From NCBI GenBank assembly GCA_911728455.2, contig OU452229.1, forward strand, positions 24,293,347 to 24,357,346: 64,000 nt of DNA, written 5' to 3'. This DNA is from Marthasterias glacialis. Its lineage: Eukaryota; Echinodermata; Asteroidea; Forcipulatida; Asteriidae. The notes beneath the pieces were generated by a model. The model ran no database searches and had not been told where the DNA came from. It was given only the letters and a program-made list of their open reading frames with translations. The position numbers were made by a program, and so were the translations under genes. This document shows positions 25,301 through 37,179 of this stretch, piece by piece; the first letter of the stretch is position 1; the number at the start of each line of letters is the position of its first letter.

Positions 25301-26852
25301 CAAACTCCACAGATGCTATATTAATTATGTTAACACTTGAAGTCTTTCTTCAAACACTTTTAAGGAAGGTGTAGCCTAGATAAAATACTGTAAAAAAAAA
25401 TAAATAAAAACATTTACTACTTGCATTAAGTATAGATGCCCCCATGATTTCTACTTTGTGAGACAACAATGTATACTTATATCACACAGCTCTTGACGAA
25501 TGTGATAAGAAAGTACACGACTGTTCCGTGTTTGCTACCTGTTTGGATCAACCGATTGGCTTCAGTTGCACCTGCAATTCTGGATACAGAGACTTACGTT
25601 ATGACGTCATACCAGGCAGATATTGCCAATCAGGTAGAATTAATACCATATTCATACAATAACAAGGCAAGTCATCTGCCTTACAATTCTTTTAAAAGTA
25701 AATCTCTCAGTGCAATTTTTGTTTATCACATAAGCTTTTGCCTACGATAATTTCTTATCTTAATTTATTGAAATCCACATTTCAGTTGAGCGACCGAAAA
25801 AACCACTGACTAGCCAGATGCATGTCATCGTAGCTATCGTCTTGACTACATCAGTTGTCGTGCTTGTTACCGTCACGGTCTTAGTGGCATTTGTACATAA
25901 GAAGTGTCACTCAAGTCGCACGTCATCGAGTACTGTCAAGTTGCCGACAGTCACTGCACCCAGGAAGATATCTGATGCGTTCTTAGCTGGTGATGTAGAG
26001 GCTGGAGTGTGGTGTCCAGCACCGGGAGAAGACGTAGATGGATGGTCGACAGGAAGTTCTTCGAGTACATGTCCGAATTCTAAGGTAAATCAATTATTGT
26101 TGTTTGAGATAAAGATGGAGAGACGGTGGCAGATAAACGACTTACAAACCTAATGGGTATCAAGTATTTGTATCAATAGTCACAGCAACTTTTGTTCTGT
26201 GTGAAATGCGTACATTAATTTTTATAGAATTTTTATTTTGAGCCGTTTTCCCCGGAAATATTGACACGTTCCATTCGCAATTAGCTGGTTCAATAATGAG
26301 TTAATGAAAATGCTCCTGGAAAGCTAAGTCCTTTTTATGTTCCGTCTATTTTAAACAAGGTTTTCACACCTCAAATTAAAAGATAACTTTACTTCTAATT
26401 TACTAGGTAAGCCATGAACAAACTTATATACCGTCTTCTCTAGACAGATCGTCAGACGTTCCGAATGGGTACCGCAGGACAAAGTTAAAACTGATTAATC
26501 ATTATTTTAGGAGTAATAATGTTAAAATGTCTATGTTTGTTTTGAGAATGTTGGCGTGGCCCCTATAGCGTGTATTCCTGAGTCCGAGTTTGAGATTGGA
26601 CATGACGTCATAGGGGGAACAGATGTGAAGAAACAAACGGTAAGTTAATAAAGCAGCAGTATGGTGTTCCGTTTGGGATAGTCTTCGTCGTGGTTGAGGA
26701 TTGGTCCGTCGAACTTGTGAGTTGGTCCGTCGGAGTTGTGAGTTGGCCGTCGCGACGGACCAACTCACAACCACGACGGAGACTGTCCTCTATAGAACAC
26801 AGTAATCGACCATGGGAAACTTTGGAACTATTGGTGGCAGCAGACTTACCAG
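19399..26852 (+). CDS. Transmembrane mucin with EGF-SEA-EGF module
   Basis: Exons join in phase: 19399-23664, 23904-24029, 24136-24278, 24955-25186, 25490-25633, 25786-26084, 26547-26639, 26796-26852. The 4.27-kb first exon encodes about 1,400 residues dominated by Ser, Thr and Pro, with many N-x-S/T sites, typical of a heavily O-glycosylated stalk. A signal-like segment starts at ATG 19509. Then follow an EGF-like domain (six Cys, TECEQLGSDC…), a SEA domain split over two exons, a second EGF-like domain (LDECDKK…), a single membrane span (VIVAIVLTTSVVVLVTVTVL) and a cytoplasmic tail rich in Ser and acidic residues. The SEA half-site reads FWSGSIVVEF, matching the G/SxVV self-cleavage motif, so the protein is probably made as a two-part heterodimer. 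The order EGF-SEA-EGF-TM resembles vertebrate MUC3/12/13/17. Orthology cannot be judged from this. A 100-N gap and a SINE sit in the SEA intron. Confidence 0.85.
24492..24778 (+). mobile_element. tRNA-derived SINE, truncated by the assembly gap
   Basis: The head (GTGGCTGAGAGGTCTAGTGC, then CAGACTCCGGTCC) looks tRNA-like. The body (CGACATAAAACCATACGG… GGGAAAAGAACGAGTTCACC) parallels the layout of the SINE at 41763-42163. It lies in the intron that splits the SEA domain and runs into the N gap, so its 3' tail is not visible. Confidence 0.55.
24779..24878. other. Assembly gap (100 N)
   Basis: Exactly 100 Ns, the usual placeholder for a gap of unknown size, inside the intron between the two SEA-domain exons. 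The (ATT)n run right after it (24901-24927) probably helped to break the assembly. No exon appears to be lost, since codon phase 0 is kept across the intron. Confidence 0.99.
26681..26783. repeat. Imperfect inverted repeat with internal direct repeats
   Basis: GTCTTCGTCGTGGTTG at the left is mirrored by CAACCACGACGGAGAC at the right. Between them TTGTGAGTTGGTCCGTCGGA-like units repeat directly and are mirrored by GACGGACCAACTCACAA, so most of the 103 bp can fold into a hairpin around CCGTCGCGACGG. It ends 12 bp before the exon at 26796-26852. Confidence 0.75.
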
Positions 26853-26932
26853 GTAAGCTACCATTGTTTAAGCAGTTCAGATTTCCGAAAACGATGGAAT
26901 TATAAGAGTAATTCTGCTACCACTTACAACAG

Positions 26933-26944
26933 TGTCCTCTATAG
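26933..26944 (+). CDS. Possible terminal coding segment of the mucin gene (three codons and stop)
   Basis: After the donor at 26853, the acceptor TTACAACAG ending at 26932 gives, in phase 0, codons for Cys-Pro-Leu and TAG. An AATAAA at 27195-27200 would then end the transcript soon after. A rival acceptor near 27119 (GTGTACTACAG) opens a longer in-phase frame (LAIQAVMDVQTHVGDTEG…), but that frame reads through the AATAAA. Confidence 0.3.
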   Translation, partial: CPL

Positions 26945-29180
26945 TCTCTCATTGGATAATTAATCACCATAACCGGAACATGAGGGTCAAAGGTTAACTT
27001 ATCAACTGATCTCCAAAGTATTCTTGTTTAGTTGGGCCTGCACTAAAGTTGACAACCCAGGCTATGAGGTGAGGGGTTCCATTGTTTTACAAGTATTCAA
27101 GTGTACTACAGCTGGCAATCCAAGCTGTTATGGATGTACAAACTCATGTTGGCGATACTGAAGGGTTTTTTCCCTTAAAATATGTTTTCAAATCAATAAA
27201 GAACACCTCCTCTCCCGTCCGACACTGCACATTCACCGCAATTAATTAAGAAAATTTCGCATTAAATAAAAAGGCTTGCTCCAAATCGAAGACGAGTGAA
27301 CTAGCACTAGATCAGCACAAGACATTGAACTCAATGACGGGAAATACAGCGCCCTCTAGCGGACAGACAGAAGGCCCGGCTGATCGGCAGAGAGAAGAAA
27401 TAAGACCAGCTGGTGATCGGCGATGTTGATTAAGGTCTTGTAGATTTGAAACAGAGGCCAATATAATTTAAGTGTGTTGGATGTAAGCCTATAATTATCA
27501 TCTGTAAATGGAGATTTGTTCGATCCGATAACTTTTTTTCCGGATTCGCTTCTAAACTTAAAAAAAAGCAACCCAAACATGTTGTACTTTAAGTGACCGA
27601 GAATGGTAGGCCCTACTTTTGATTGGCAACAAGTAGTAATTATAAATTTACAACTCGAGATGTGGGTAAGAATGGTAACATCTGGTGGATTCAACTTTGA
27701 ATTCAAGACTACGTTAACATGCAGGTTTTCACAAGAGGGACTAGTAAGGCTAACCAATGAGTTCGCCAATCGTTTTACTCTTCCGTTTGGACTAAAAAGA
27801 AAGCAACCACTGGGTTAACCTTGAACTATCAAGCAACGATTTAGTCCTATTCACTAACACAGCATGGTGTCACTGATTGTATGGAATAAAGCCTTATGGA
27901 TAAATCAAGATACACAAATACAATTATGTCATTGAATCGAACTTACGACTGTATAATAGGCTACATTTTATAAGATGAATCTTGGAACCCTAAAGTAACA
28001 CCTGTTATATTTATTTGCCCTAGTTGCCACATTTATAATGAAAAAGAGGTGACAAAAACCCAGAGTTTATGGACTATTTTAGAGAGATTGTTTTCACTTG
28101 TATATTTCTATGTGTCTTTTTCTCCTCGCAATTTCTGTATTTTTGAAGCGTAGTAAATAGATGATAATGAGCTAGCGTTGCAAATGATGATTTTCAGAAT
28201 GACCACATTCGTTAAACTAGAATAGAATACAATAATCAATTAGCTGAATTAATTGCTGATTATTGATTAAGTACCTGTTGGTTGGATTGCCTATGGTTTG
28301 TAGTTGGTCGATTTTGTGTACACTTTGTGTGTCCTTGTGCCTTTTATCTCAACTAAAAAGATTCTTGAGTTTTGATAGAGTTTGGAGGGGGGGGGGGGGC
28401 TGAGCTGATCGAAATATTGACTTTCCTTTTAGTCAAGTATAGCCAGCAGTTGATGATCTTGATTTTATTTCATTTCAGATCATAATTTGATTGAATTTTT
28501 GGCTTTGGATCTTGTTCTTATAATGTTAGGAAAATACGTCAGTACCAAATTGTTGGAGAAGGGAAAAAATAGAAATAAAAAAATAAATGAATAAACTTGT
28601 TTACACTCATTATGTCTGAGAAAGTCACGTGGGCCAAGAATTTGAATTAGTGTTTGTAATTATTGCAAAAGTACACCATGGAACTATTTGTTGTTGAGTT
28701 TGACTGATAGTGTTTAAATGATACAATTGTTTGTTTGTTTGTTTTTTAATGAAGTTATTATTTTGCCCACACTCATAAATAATGTATTAATGTATCGCGT
28801 TTTAGATTATTTAGTTTGTTAAAGATTTTTGGAATATTTTGTAAGGCTTTTTAAAAGGAATTAACTGAAACCAAGTTTGCTGAATTACTAGTTTGTCAGA
28901 AAGGAATTAAACAAAATTCTGAAGGTCTTTTCTTTTTAGGGAAAAGGTCACTACAACTGTTTTGTGTGTGGGTGTGTGTGTGTGAGTTTGTTTAGGCATT
29001 CAAACCGGGGACTTATAACAAAAGAGGACAATAGGGTCCCCGGTTAGAAAAGGTCCCCAGTTGGAAATCGTGTTCAAAACCAATGGGAACTGTTGCTAAA
29101 AAGTTAAAGTACAAACAAAAGAGGGACAATAGGAAGTCCCCGATTGGAGGTAAAAACACACTTGTGTGTGTGTGTGTTTT

Positions 29181-29227
<47 letters not shown>

Positions 29228-29430
29228 GTATTAGTATTAGTATTATTATTTTATGTTGAGATTATCGTATCAAGCGCAAGGTTGAGTTTTGATTGAGTAT
29301 AGTCGCTAAAGGTAGGCGTGTTTACCACCGAGTTTGACACCCTTTCAGGGTGCGCTTTACACTCGGATTGACAAAGAATTCAACAGTTCTTTTTGAGACT
29401 ATACCAGTAGTGCAAGCAAAGCGTTTCACG
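26945..29430. other. Intergenic region between mucin and NOX5 copy A
   Basis: It carries the AATAAA at 27195-27200, a G run near 28387-28399 and an (ATT)n array at about 29187-29250. Near 28990-29150 there is a CCCCGGTT-rich segment next to TG repeats. No open frame here is convincing. A 5' leader exon of NOX5-A may start after the acceptor TTTCAG at 29343-29348. Confidence 0.5.
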
Positions 29431-32400
29431 ATGGCGTTGCAGAAAGTGATGGATGACTATTTTGGCGATGATTTTTCTGATTTAATCAACCTTCAGGAGT
29501 TTCAGAATTCCTTCTGTCTGGATTCACTGGTAAGATTGATCACAATGGATCCGTTATTGCCATCAGTTTAAATCAATCATGGTTCAACAAAATGTTCAAG
29601 TTTTTAAGTGTTTGAAAGTCTATGCCATTTATTCAGATTGAATTACACTTCACCAGGTTTATAATCCTTTGTCACTTTACAGTTGAGGCTATGAAGGCAT
29701 TACAGAATAGCACTCCTAGTTACCCCAGAAATGAAAACAATAAACAGCAAGACACTTATCATTCAGTTGCAGTGAAAGTTCATTTATCAAATTCATAAAA
29801 ACTGATGATAGATCTGTATTTTTTGGAGGATTGTGTTAACATCATACAAAGTTTATAATCGTAAAATACCGTATTGTATAAAAAGAAATGAAATGAAATG
29901 AAAAACTAAATTCAACATGGTATAATAACAACAATTATGTCTACAAATATTAATTTGGGTCTTACTTGTTTGCTATTAAAGAAAACATTTGCCGTAAAGT
30001 TTTTCAACGGCGTCGACGACTGCGGAGCCGGATTATTGGAGATAGGTACCTTGAGAGAAAGACTACGACAAATCGACTCATTATCAGACAAGGAGAAATT
30101 GAGATTTATTCTTGAGCTTGGCAACGGTATGTCACACTGTTCTTTATTAGGCACATATATGCATCCCATAAATTCAGCAACTAATAATACAAACTGACCT
30201 GCACTCTCAGACAAAAAACAGACCGATCTTTTTGTAAGGTGAAGTGGACCTTCGCTGTATGGGTATGCGGGTGTTCAAACTAGAATCTGGTCGATTGTAA
30301 ACATCTGTACTCAATTATTCTCACATTCTCTTATTTTGGCTTGATAAGAAGAGGGAAGACGTAAATTGCTGGTCAGGTTTTCACGCGAAGGTGCGAGAAA
30401 TCGGACCTTGTATCCCCCCAACTCACTTGACACTGTAATGACAAAGTCAAATTCAAGCTACATGGCAGAATTTTAAAAAAGAAAATCAAAAATAATGACA
30501 GGGTGTTTATATCTGGTTTGTCGTCCTCAGAAAGTGATTGTATTTCTTACGTGGATTTTAAAGAGTCACTGCGAGTGTGGGCGTCATGCAGTATTGAAGC
30601 TGAAACTATCATCCAGCATTTGACTACAACCTCCCGAGATTTAAAGGAATCTATAAGAATTGACGAGATTCTACGAGAAGTTGAGGAGATAAGGACTTCT
30701 CCTGAATTCAGGTCTTTTAATTGCACAGTAATCAAATAGGCCCCTTTTGTTTAGAACATTATCCCCCGTGAAATGTTGCTGTGAAATATAGGCCCCTACG
30801 TATAGATAAATCGGTCCCCATCAATGGTGAAAGAAAACAATCATTTTTGGTTTTTTTGTTAAAAGCTTTGTATGAATTTTAATGTTAAGAAGTATAATAA
30901 GTCTGTCGGTACTGAACAAGTCTTTTTTTACAATCACCATTACATACTGCCATGATCACCGTGGTCATCTATCTACACTTTACTGACCTAAACTTTTCTC
31001 GTTTTATTATTCTGTTAGCAGGAAGTTTAACTCCACTTCAGACGCACTTGATGACACCTCGGTTTCTTGTATTCATCTACCCTGTATCAACATCTTGAGA
31101 AGTCCAGTGAGATACATGAAATATAATCGACGAAAGATTATCTTCATGTTCATCTATGCATTATTGAATGCTACACTTGTAGTCAACACTGTTTCCATTT
31201 ACCTCCACGACTCTGTTTATATAATCATTGGTTAGTATAATCATGGTATAATTATAATTTTCTCAACTTATTGATCACATTTAACAACTTTTTTTGTAAT
31301 CTTTCAGATATATGCAATATACTTTGGAAATGTAAATCTTGTTTTGTTTTTTTTTTTGTTTTTTTTTCTTTCATGAACTTTATTGAAGCGCGGGCATGTG
31401 GAGCAGGATTACATATTAATACGTCATTCTTGATTGTTCTGATGTTACGTCATAGCCTGACGTATTTACGGAGCACCAGATTGGCCAAATACATTCCAAT
31501 TGATCAACACGTGCATCTTCATAAGTTAATAGGGGTCGTTATCTTCATACTATCAGTAGTACATGGTGTGAGCCACACACTGGATGTAGGTAAGTTTAAC
31601 CAATGTTGTCTTCGAATTTACGAACTAGTGAAGTTATTGACATTTTCAACCATTGTTTGATATCTTTAATTTGTAAGAATAGGCCTAAGTGAGCTTGTTT
31701 TAGACCCAATTACACAATTACCTAGAGTTCGAATCCCACCAGTGTCACTCTTTTCTTAAATGTTTCATGATGGAAAAGTTGGATTTAGTCTGTTAACATC
31801 ATTTCAAATTAGTTGTTCCCCATTGCTATTTTCCCATACTGCTTTCGCAATTCAACTGAGGGCGCTTTACAACTTCGCTGCAAGGCGAGTCGAAGTTAAG
31901 GTAGTGATGATCCAGTCTCTTAATTCCTTGCTATCCATGCGTGATATTTATTCAGTTACAACATCGTGAAAGATTAGTTGATTTAATGACGTCTTTCTTT
32001 TGTTTATTGGTTAATTTTGATGATGGTGTGAGGAGCTACCATATAGTTATATAAAATAACTATACAGGGCGTTCAAAACCATGCGACTCGGCCCGACAAG
32101 AAGCATTGTTGACCATTGAGCAAATGGTGCTGACCAATCGTATTACACTAGTCACTCATGAGTTCATACATACGTATGCAATTGACCCATAGGAATTTTC
32201 GCCCATGGTGGCTCAGCGGAGCTCCCTGCGTGGCAGAGCGAGTGCTCTCTCTAGTTCTTAGGACTATTATGAGCAATTAAAACTGCTACCGGTTGTCAAG
32301 TTTTTGTTGATACGAAGCCAAAAATACAGCCCTTTTTTGTTTGATTCTGCGCTTTAACTCTTCGTGTATAAAGTAGCTCTTATGGTCTGAAATTAGTAGA

Positions 32401-35400
32401 CGATTGACTCATAAACGAATGCAATTAATCTACAAAATAATTATGAAAATAAAACTACGGTAATTTTAACTCTGTTTTCAGCGATAAGTTTGAACAATTC
32501 TACCATGACGACCATGATTGAGTACCTAGTAACTACGAGATCAGGTGTGGGTTATTTCTATGGCACAGCTTACCCCGTTGGTTGGATTACGATGGCAATA
32601 CTTGTGATTATAATAATTGCATCAATCTTCCCATGTATACGTCACAAACATTTTCAGGTAAATTATTGCGATCTCCATTAAAAGGTGGAATACAGGATTA
32701 GTATTAATCCACAAACTAATTTGTGTTTTAATTAGTATCAGTCTGATTATGAAGTTAACAGAACTAATCTTCCACAATATTTCTGTCTGAAATACTGTCA
32801 AAGTCGAGAAAATAGAATTTGAAGACCCCCGATTTTAATTTCGGTTGTAACAATCGAAATTATATGGACAATGTGTTTTTCCATCTGAAAAGTTTTTTTT
32901 ATTTTTTTATTTTTTTAACCTTTTTATCACACAAAGTAAGAATACTGCACCAATACAACTTTACCAATCCTGTATTTTACCTTTATTACCGATTAATTTA
33001 AGGACAAATCCTTTTGTTAAAACGTTTTCTTTTTTTACATTAAGATTCTTTATACATATTTTCTCAGTGTATGCATTAAGGACAATTCATCAAATTATCA
33101 AATTAAGTCAACAATTAATTAATAAACTATTTAATTTTGATAATAAACCGAGAGAGATCTTTGGCGCATTTGAACCAATAGCTAAGAGTCAAACATGAAC
33201 TGTTTTTGTTATACTATTTCTCTCAATGAACAGTTTTTTTTGTTAATTTAAAAAATACAAAATTAACATTATTCACGAGCCTAATACACACTTTATATCA
33301 CTGTTGAGCCTAAGTCACTCCCCGTAAATCCACATAAATTGAACAGATCTTATTCCACATCTTGAAGTCTCGCAATTCATCTTATTTAATCTGATTGATT
33401 AAACAGGTTTTTTACACCACCCACCGTCTCTATCCCATCTTCCTCATCGGTTTTCTCCTTCATGTACCAGACTTCTGGAAATGGTTTCTAATTCCTGGAA
33501 TAATTCTGTGTGTTGAGAAGCTGTGGTGTTCATCAGATGTATCTAGGTCATTTAGATATTATAAGTCTTACCTCACAAATACTTCTCTTCTGCCAAATGG
33601 GGTGAGTACTCGTCTACACAAATAAATATTCATAGCTGAGAAATGTAATTAAATCGGAACATTTCTGAGGAGGGAATTTACCAAACTTTCCAAATGAAAT
33701 AATTTGTACTTTTTCTGCAAACTCAGAGTTCATCGTGGCGAACAGTTTGATTGAACTATTTTTCTCGTACTTTGGAATAAATAGCACGATCCTAAAGAGT
33801 TTTTTGATTTCCTAAATAACGATGACAATAATTCCTGGCTTTGTTTTCTTGAAGGTAACGAAATTGACATTGGATCGACCCAAGCGATTCCACTACCACC
33901 CAGGGGACTATGTGTATCTGCAAATGCCGTCATTGTCTAGATTTGAGTGGCACCCATTTTCTATGTCAAGCTCACCCGAAAATAAAGGTTATTAATATAT
34001 TAATACAAGTTAATTTATTAAGATTAAGACTGTTCATGTTGTATGTTTGCAGTGTGATCTGTGTTTCAACTTCTAGGAAGTAAACCAGTAATCTTTGCTG
34101 GGTATATAGACGCATTATCGTTCAATATGATATCAAATTATTTAAATAATGCAATCTGGTTTTTATTGGGCAAAAATTACTTTTATATCAATAAGATTGC
34201 TTTTAATAAGCCTACTTAACATGAAATTCTCCAAACTGATGGGTCACAAATGAAAAGAAAATGAAGCGAAATGAAACGAAAACAGTTTTTTTTTATAGGT
34301 TGAAATTATTGATGTTGAATCATTGTTTTTGTTTTTGTTGTTTCATTCTTAGATACGTTAACCTTTCACATACGCAACTCTGGCGATTGGACAAAACGAA
34401 TAGTGAAGCTGTCTGGGCGGTCGAGTTGTCCCCCTAACCAAACAGACTCAGTATCGAGGCTGTGTCCTTCAAACGTAGAGCAGGAGATAGCGTCAGAGAC
34501 ACCCGCTGACTTTGCGCGGGACAATCCAGGCTTCGTTGAAAAACATGAAGGACATAACTTCGATAACAACGAGCCGACATGTAGTCGTGAAATTGAAGAT
34601 TCGTTTCAACATGTAAGGAAATATACCTCTCTTAAAATGAATTATGATCATAAACTTACTAATGAAATATCCTTATATCGAATACGTTTGTAATCTCTCA
34701 AATAGCTAGATTGAAAATTACTCTTATTAATTCGTTTGAAACTCACTATTTTCGATTGAGGCCAAAGACAAATCTTTTGCAGTGTGTCCCTAGTTTCATT
34801 CTAATAGAGTAAAATAATTTCAATCGAAAATTATAAAAGAAAAAAACTAAATAAACTATTTATCAAAGAATAAATTATTTAACTAATATTTGACGTCAAT
34901 TTGTAAACAGCTCTAATCTTAAAAAGAAGTCTGGATTTAAGTTTATAGATTGAACTTTTTTTTCTAAAGGAATAACTTTAAAAAGGGAAGAAAAACTGAC
35001 ATCTACTGTTTTTTTACACAGAGTAACTGCAATGTGTGGTCGTAATGTGTGGATTGATAATCTAATAATCATTTCTTTTTCTCATCTTTATGTCAATAGG
35101 AGTTTGTGTACATTGATGGGCCCTACGGCACATCATCCCGACGGCTGTTTGATACAGATCATGTGATACTTATAGGAGCTGGGATTGGTGTGACTCCATA
35201 CGTTTCTGTGTTACGGAGCGTATTGAATTGCTACAAAGGACAAATAGTTGTAAATAGTCGCCAATGCAATAATATTTGGACTATGACAACAGAGAACAAG
35301 TATTCCAGTATGAAAAAGGTAACTTTGTTAATATGTTGACACTGCCAATTTAAAAGGTAGAATACAGGATTGATATTCATCAAAAAACATTTGTATTTTA

Positions 35401-36382
35401 GAATCATTATGAAAGCTTGCTGATTATCAAGTTCTAGTACCAATCTCCCATAGAAATAGTTATGTCTCAAATACTGTCAAAGTCAAGAAAATAGAATTTG
35501 AAGACCCCCTATTTAATTTCGATCGTAACAATCGAAAATTAAGGACAACGTGCTGAAAAGTGAGCACGTTTTTTCACTTTTTCTTCCTGACTCAGATGAC
35601 ACGTTTTCACAGGGTTTTTTCACGTACATATTGAAGCACACAAAGTAAGAACACTGCACTATCAGCTTTATCAATCTTATATTTTACCTTTTGTTGTCTT
35701 CATATGGTATGTGCAGTGTTCGTTTCAATGTCCACATTGTAAAGATTTCAATCACAAAGCACTATACCTGGTATAAATTTCAAAGAATTAGCGTTAAGCG
35801 TTGCCATTTGTTAGAATTTGAATTAATTACTCATTTGGTTTATGATCTAACGGTTGATTTAACTTGACTTTTTAATCTCTCGTACATTATAGATAGATTT
35901 TGTATGGATCAATCGAGATATTGGCAATCTGGAGTGGTTTAGGAATCTACTATCGGATCTTATTGATCATCAATCAATGTATAAGAAATCTCCTCATGGT
36001 CCGCTTATTGATGTACAGATCTTTGTGACCTCTGACCTCTATGATCACCCAGCAGCATCAAATGTGACGTTTGGAAGGCCAGATTGGACAGAGGTAAGCG
36101 TTGCTTATATACAAATGTCCATGAATCTTAATTTAGCTCAGGTTAATTTTTTTTTCTTTTTTATTGCAACAACATTTTAAATTATATCAATATTAGGAAT
36201 TGACGTCGTTTAATCCTGTCCATGCATTTTTTGTCTTCTTGAATGTCTAGTTATTTGATGGGTTCAAGAAAGAAGGCTACCGGAAGATAAAAGTATTCTA
36301 CTGCGGCCCAGAACCTCTCGCCAAGAATCTTAAGGTGCATTGCATGAATTACAAATTTATATTCCGAAAAGAATTATTCTAA
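29431..36382 (+). CDS. NOX5-type NADPH oxidase, copy A, degenerate EF-hands
   Basis: This should be a membrane oxidase passing electrons from NADPH via FAD and two hemes to O2, making superoxide. Twelve exons join in phase to 716 residues: 29431-29529, 29982-30126, 30531-30711, 31022-31230, 31389-31589, 32482-32657, 33407-33601, 33855-33987, 34353-34612, 35100-35318, 35893-36093, 36251-36382. Heme histidines are present on two helices (HLHK and VVHGVSH; THRLY and LLHVPDF, the latter pair 13 apart). FAD motifs are HPGDYVYL and HPFSMSS. NADPH motifs are GPYGTSSRR, GAGIGVTPYVS and CGPEPLAK. The C-terminus FRKELF matches the usual aromatic NOX end. All four N-terminal EF-hand loops have lost acidic ligands. 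The loop after the FAD motif is acidic, not basic, and copy B's Lys-rich linker exon is absent. The donor of exon 3 (AG/gtcttt) is weak but phase-consistent. The start is the only in-frame ATG after an upstream stop at 29335. Confidence 0.88.
32681..32984. mobile_element. MITE-like element, copy 1, in NOX5-A intron
   Basis: The ends AAAGGTGGAATACAGGATTA and CAATCCTGTATTTTACCTTT are inverted repeats of each other over about 20 bp. The interior shares long blocks with the element at 35353-35691, including AAATACTGTCAAAGTC and AGAATTTGAAGACCCCC. It is non-coding. Confidence 0.75.
35353..35691. mobile_element. MITE-like element, copy 2, in NOX5-A intron
   Basis: It has the same terminal inverted repeats (AAAGGTAGAATACAGGATTG; CAATCTTATATTTTACCTTT) and internal blocks as the 32681-32984 element. 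An extra segment near 35545-35635 includes a GTGCTGAAAAGTGAGCAC palindrome. Both copies lie in the same orientation within one gene. Confidence 0.75.
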
Positions 36383-36630
36383 GTAATTCAGAGGACGCAT
36401 ACTCGAACGAGTTGTTAGTTCCAGCTAATACAAGTTTACTAGTTCAGAGGGAACCAAAGTTCAAACTGAATCACAAAATGTTACAATTAATGACATTAAT
36501 TGCATTTAGACAAATTATTGTTTTTATTTAATGATGTTTACCAAACTGGTATTTTTTTTTATCAACATTCCCTATGGGATAGTCAAGGCATAAGTTTTAA
36601 GATATCGCATTGCTTTTTATTACAATTAAC

Positions 36631-36636
36631 AATAAA
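36631..36636 (+). terminator. Candidate polyadenylation signal of NOX5-A
   Basis: AATAAA lies 249 nt after the NOX5-A stop codon in sense orientation. The surrounding DNA is AT-rich, so chance occurrence is possible. Confidence 0.35.
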
Positions 36637-37179
36637 AAGTTGACATTAATATTAATTTGAACTACTGGTGTTCTAGACAAGAGTAAAATATATGAATTTA
36701 AAAATTGCTTGAGATCAAGAGTATAGCTTAGTGTTCCAAAATGCATCACCATATCAGCCTCATTTTCATCCGCGCAATCAAAATGTTTACTACATATTAA
36801 TCATTAGATAGTTATTCTGACTGAATACATAATTATTATTGCATTCTTTATCAATATCACCATTCAAGTAATATCCATGCAAAACATTAGTATTCTTGGT
36901 TTTTATTTGTATATCAATGTGATTTTTAACTTGCATTAGTCTAGGCCAAAAGATTGTATACATGATGATTTTATAATTTAATTATAGTACCGTTATTGAA
37001 TGTTTATTTTGAATAATCTTTGAATACTTTTATTTATATGCGGTATTCAAGTTCGTTGTTTCATATGATGTCACAATAAAACAATCTTACGGCTTTTAGC
37101 AACAGCACCAATGGCACACCAACTGAAATGAATTTTAACGAACTCAGTCCCCCCACCCTTAAATAATCATTTATGTTAC

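Noticed and set aside
29350..29430. N-terminal extension of NOX5-A upstream of the ATG
   Set aside because: It is in frame but has no ATG and is preceded by a stop at 29335; more likely 5' UTR after the acceptor at 29343-29348.
30503..30530. Earlier start of NOX5-A exon 3 after the AG at 30500-30501
   Set aside because: It breaks the codon phase with the previous exon; the acceptor at 30529-30530 has a better pyrimidine tract and keeps the EF-hand frame.
36335..36382. Splice donor AAG/gtgcat at the end of NOX5-A
   Set aside because: Reading through gives HCMNYKFIFRKELF and a stop, which matches the usual NOX C-terminus and the 132-nt length of the last exon in copy B.
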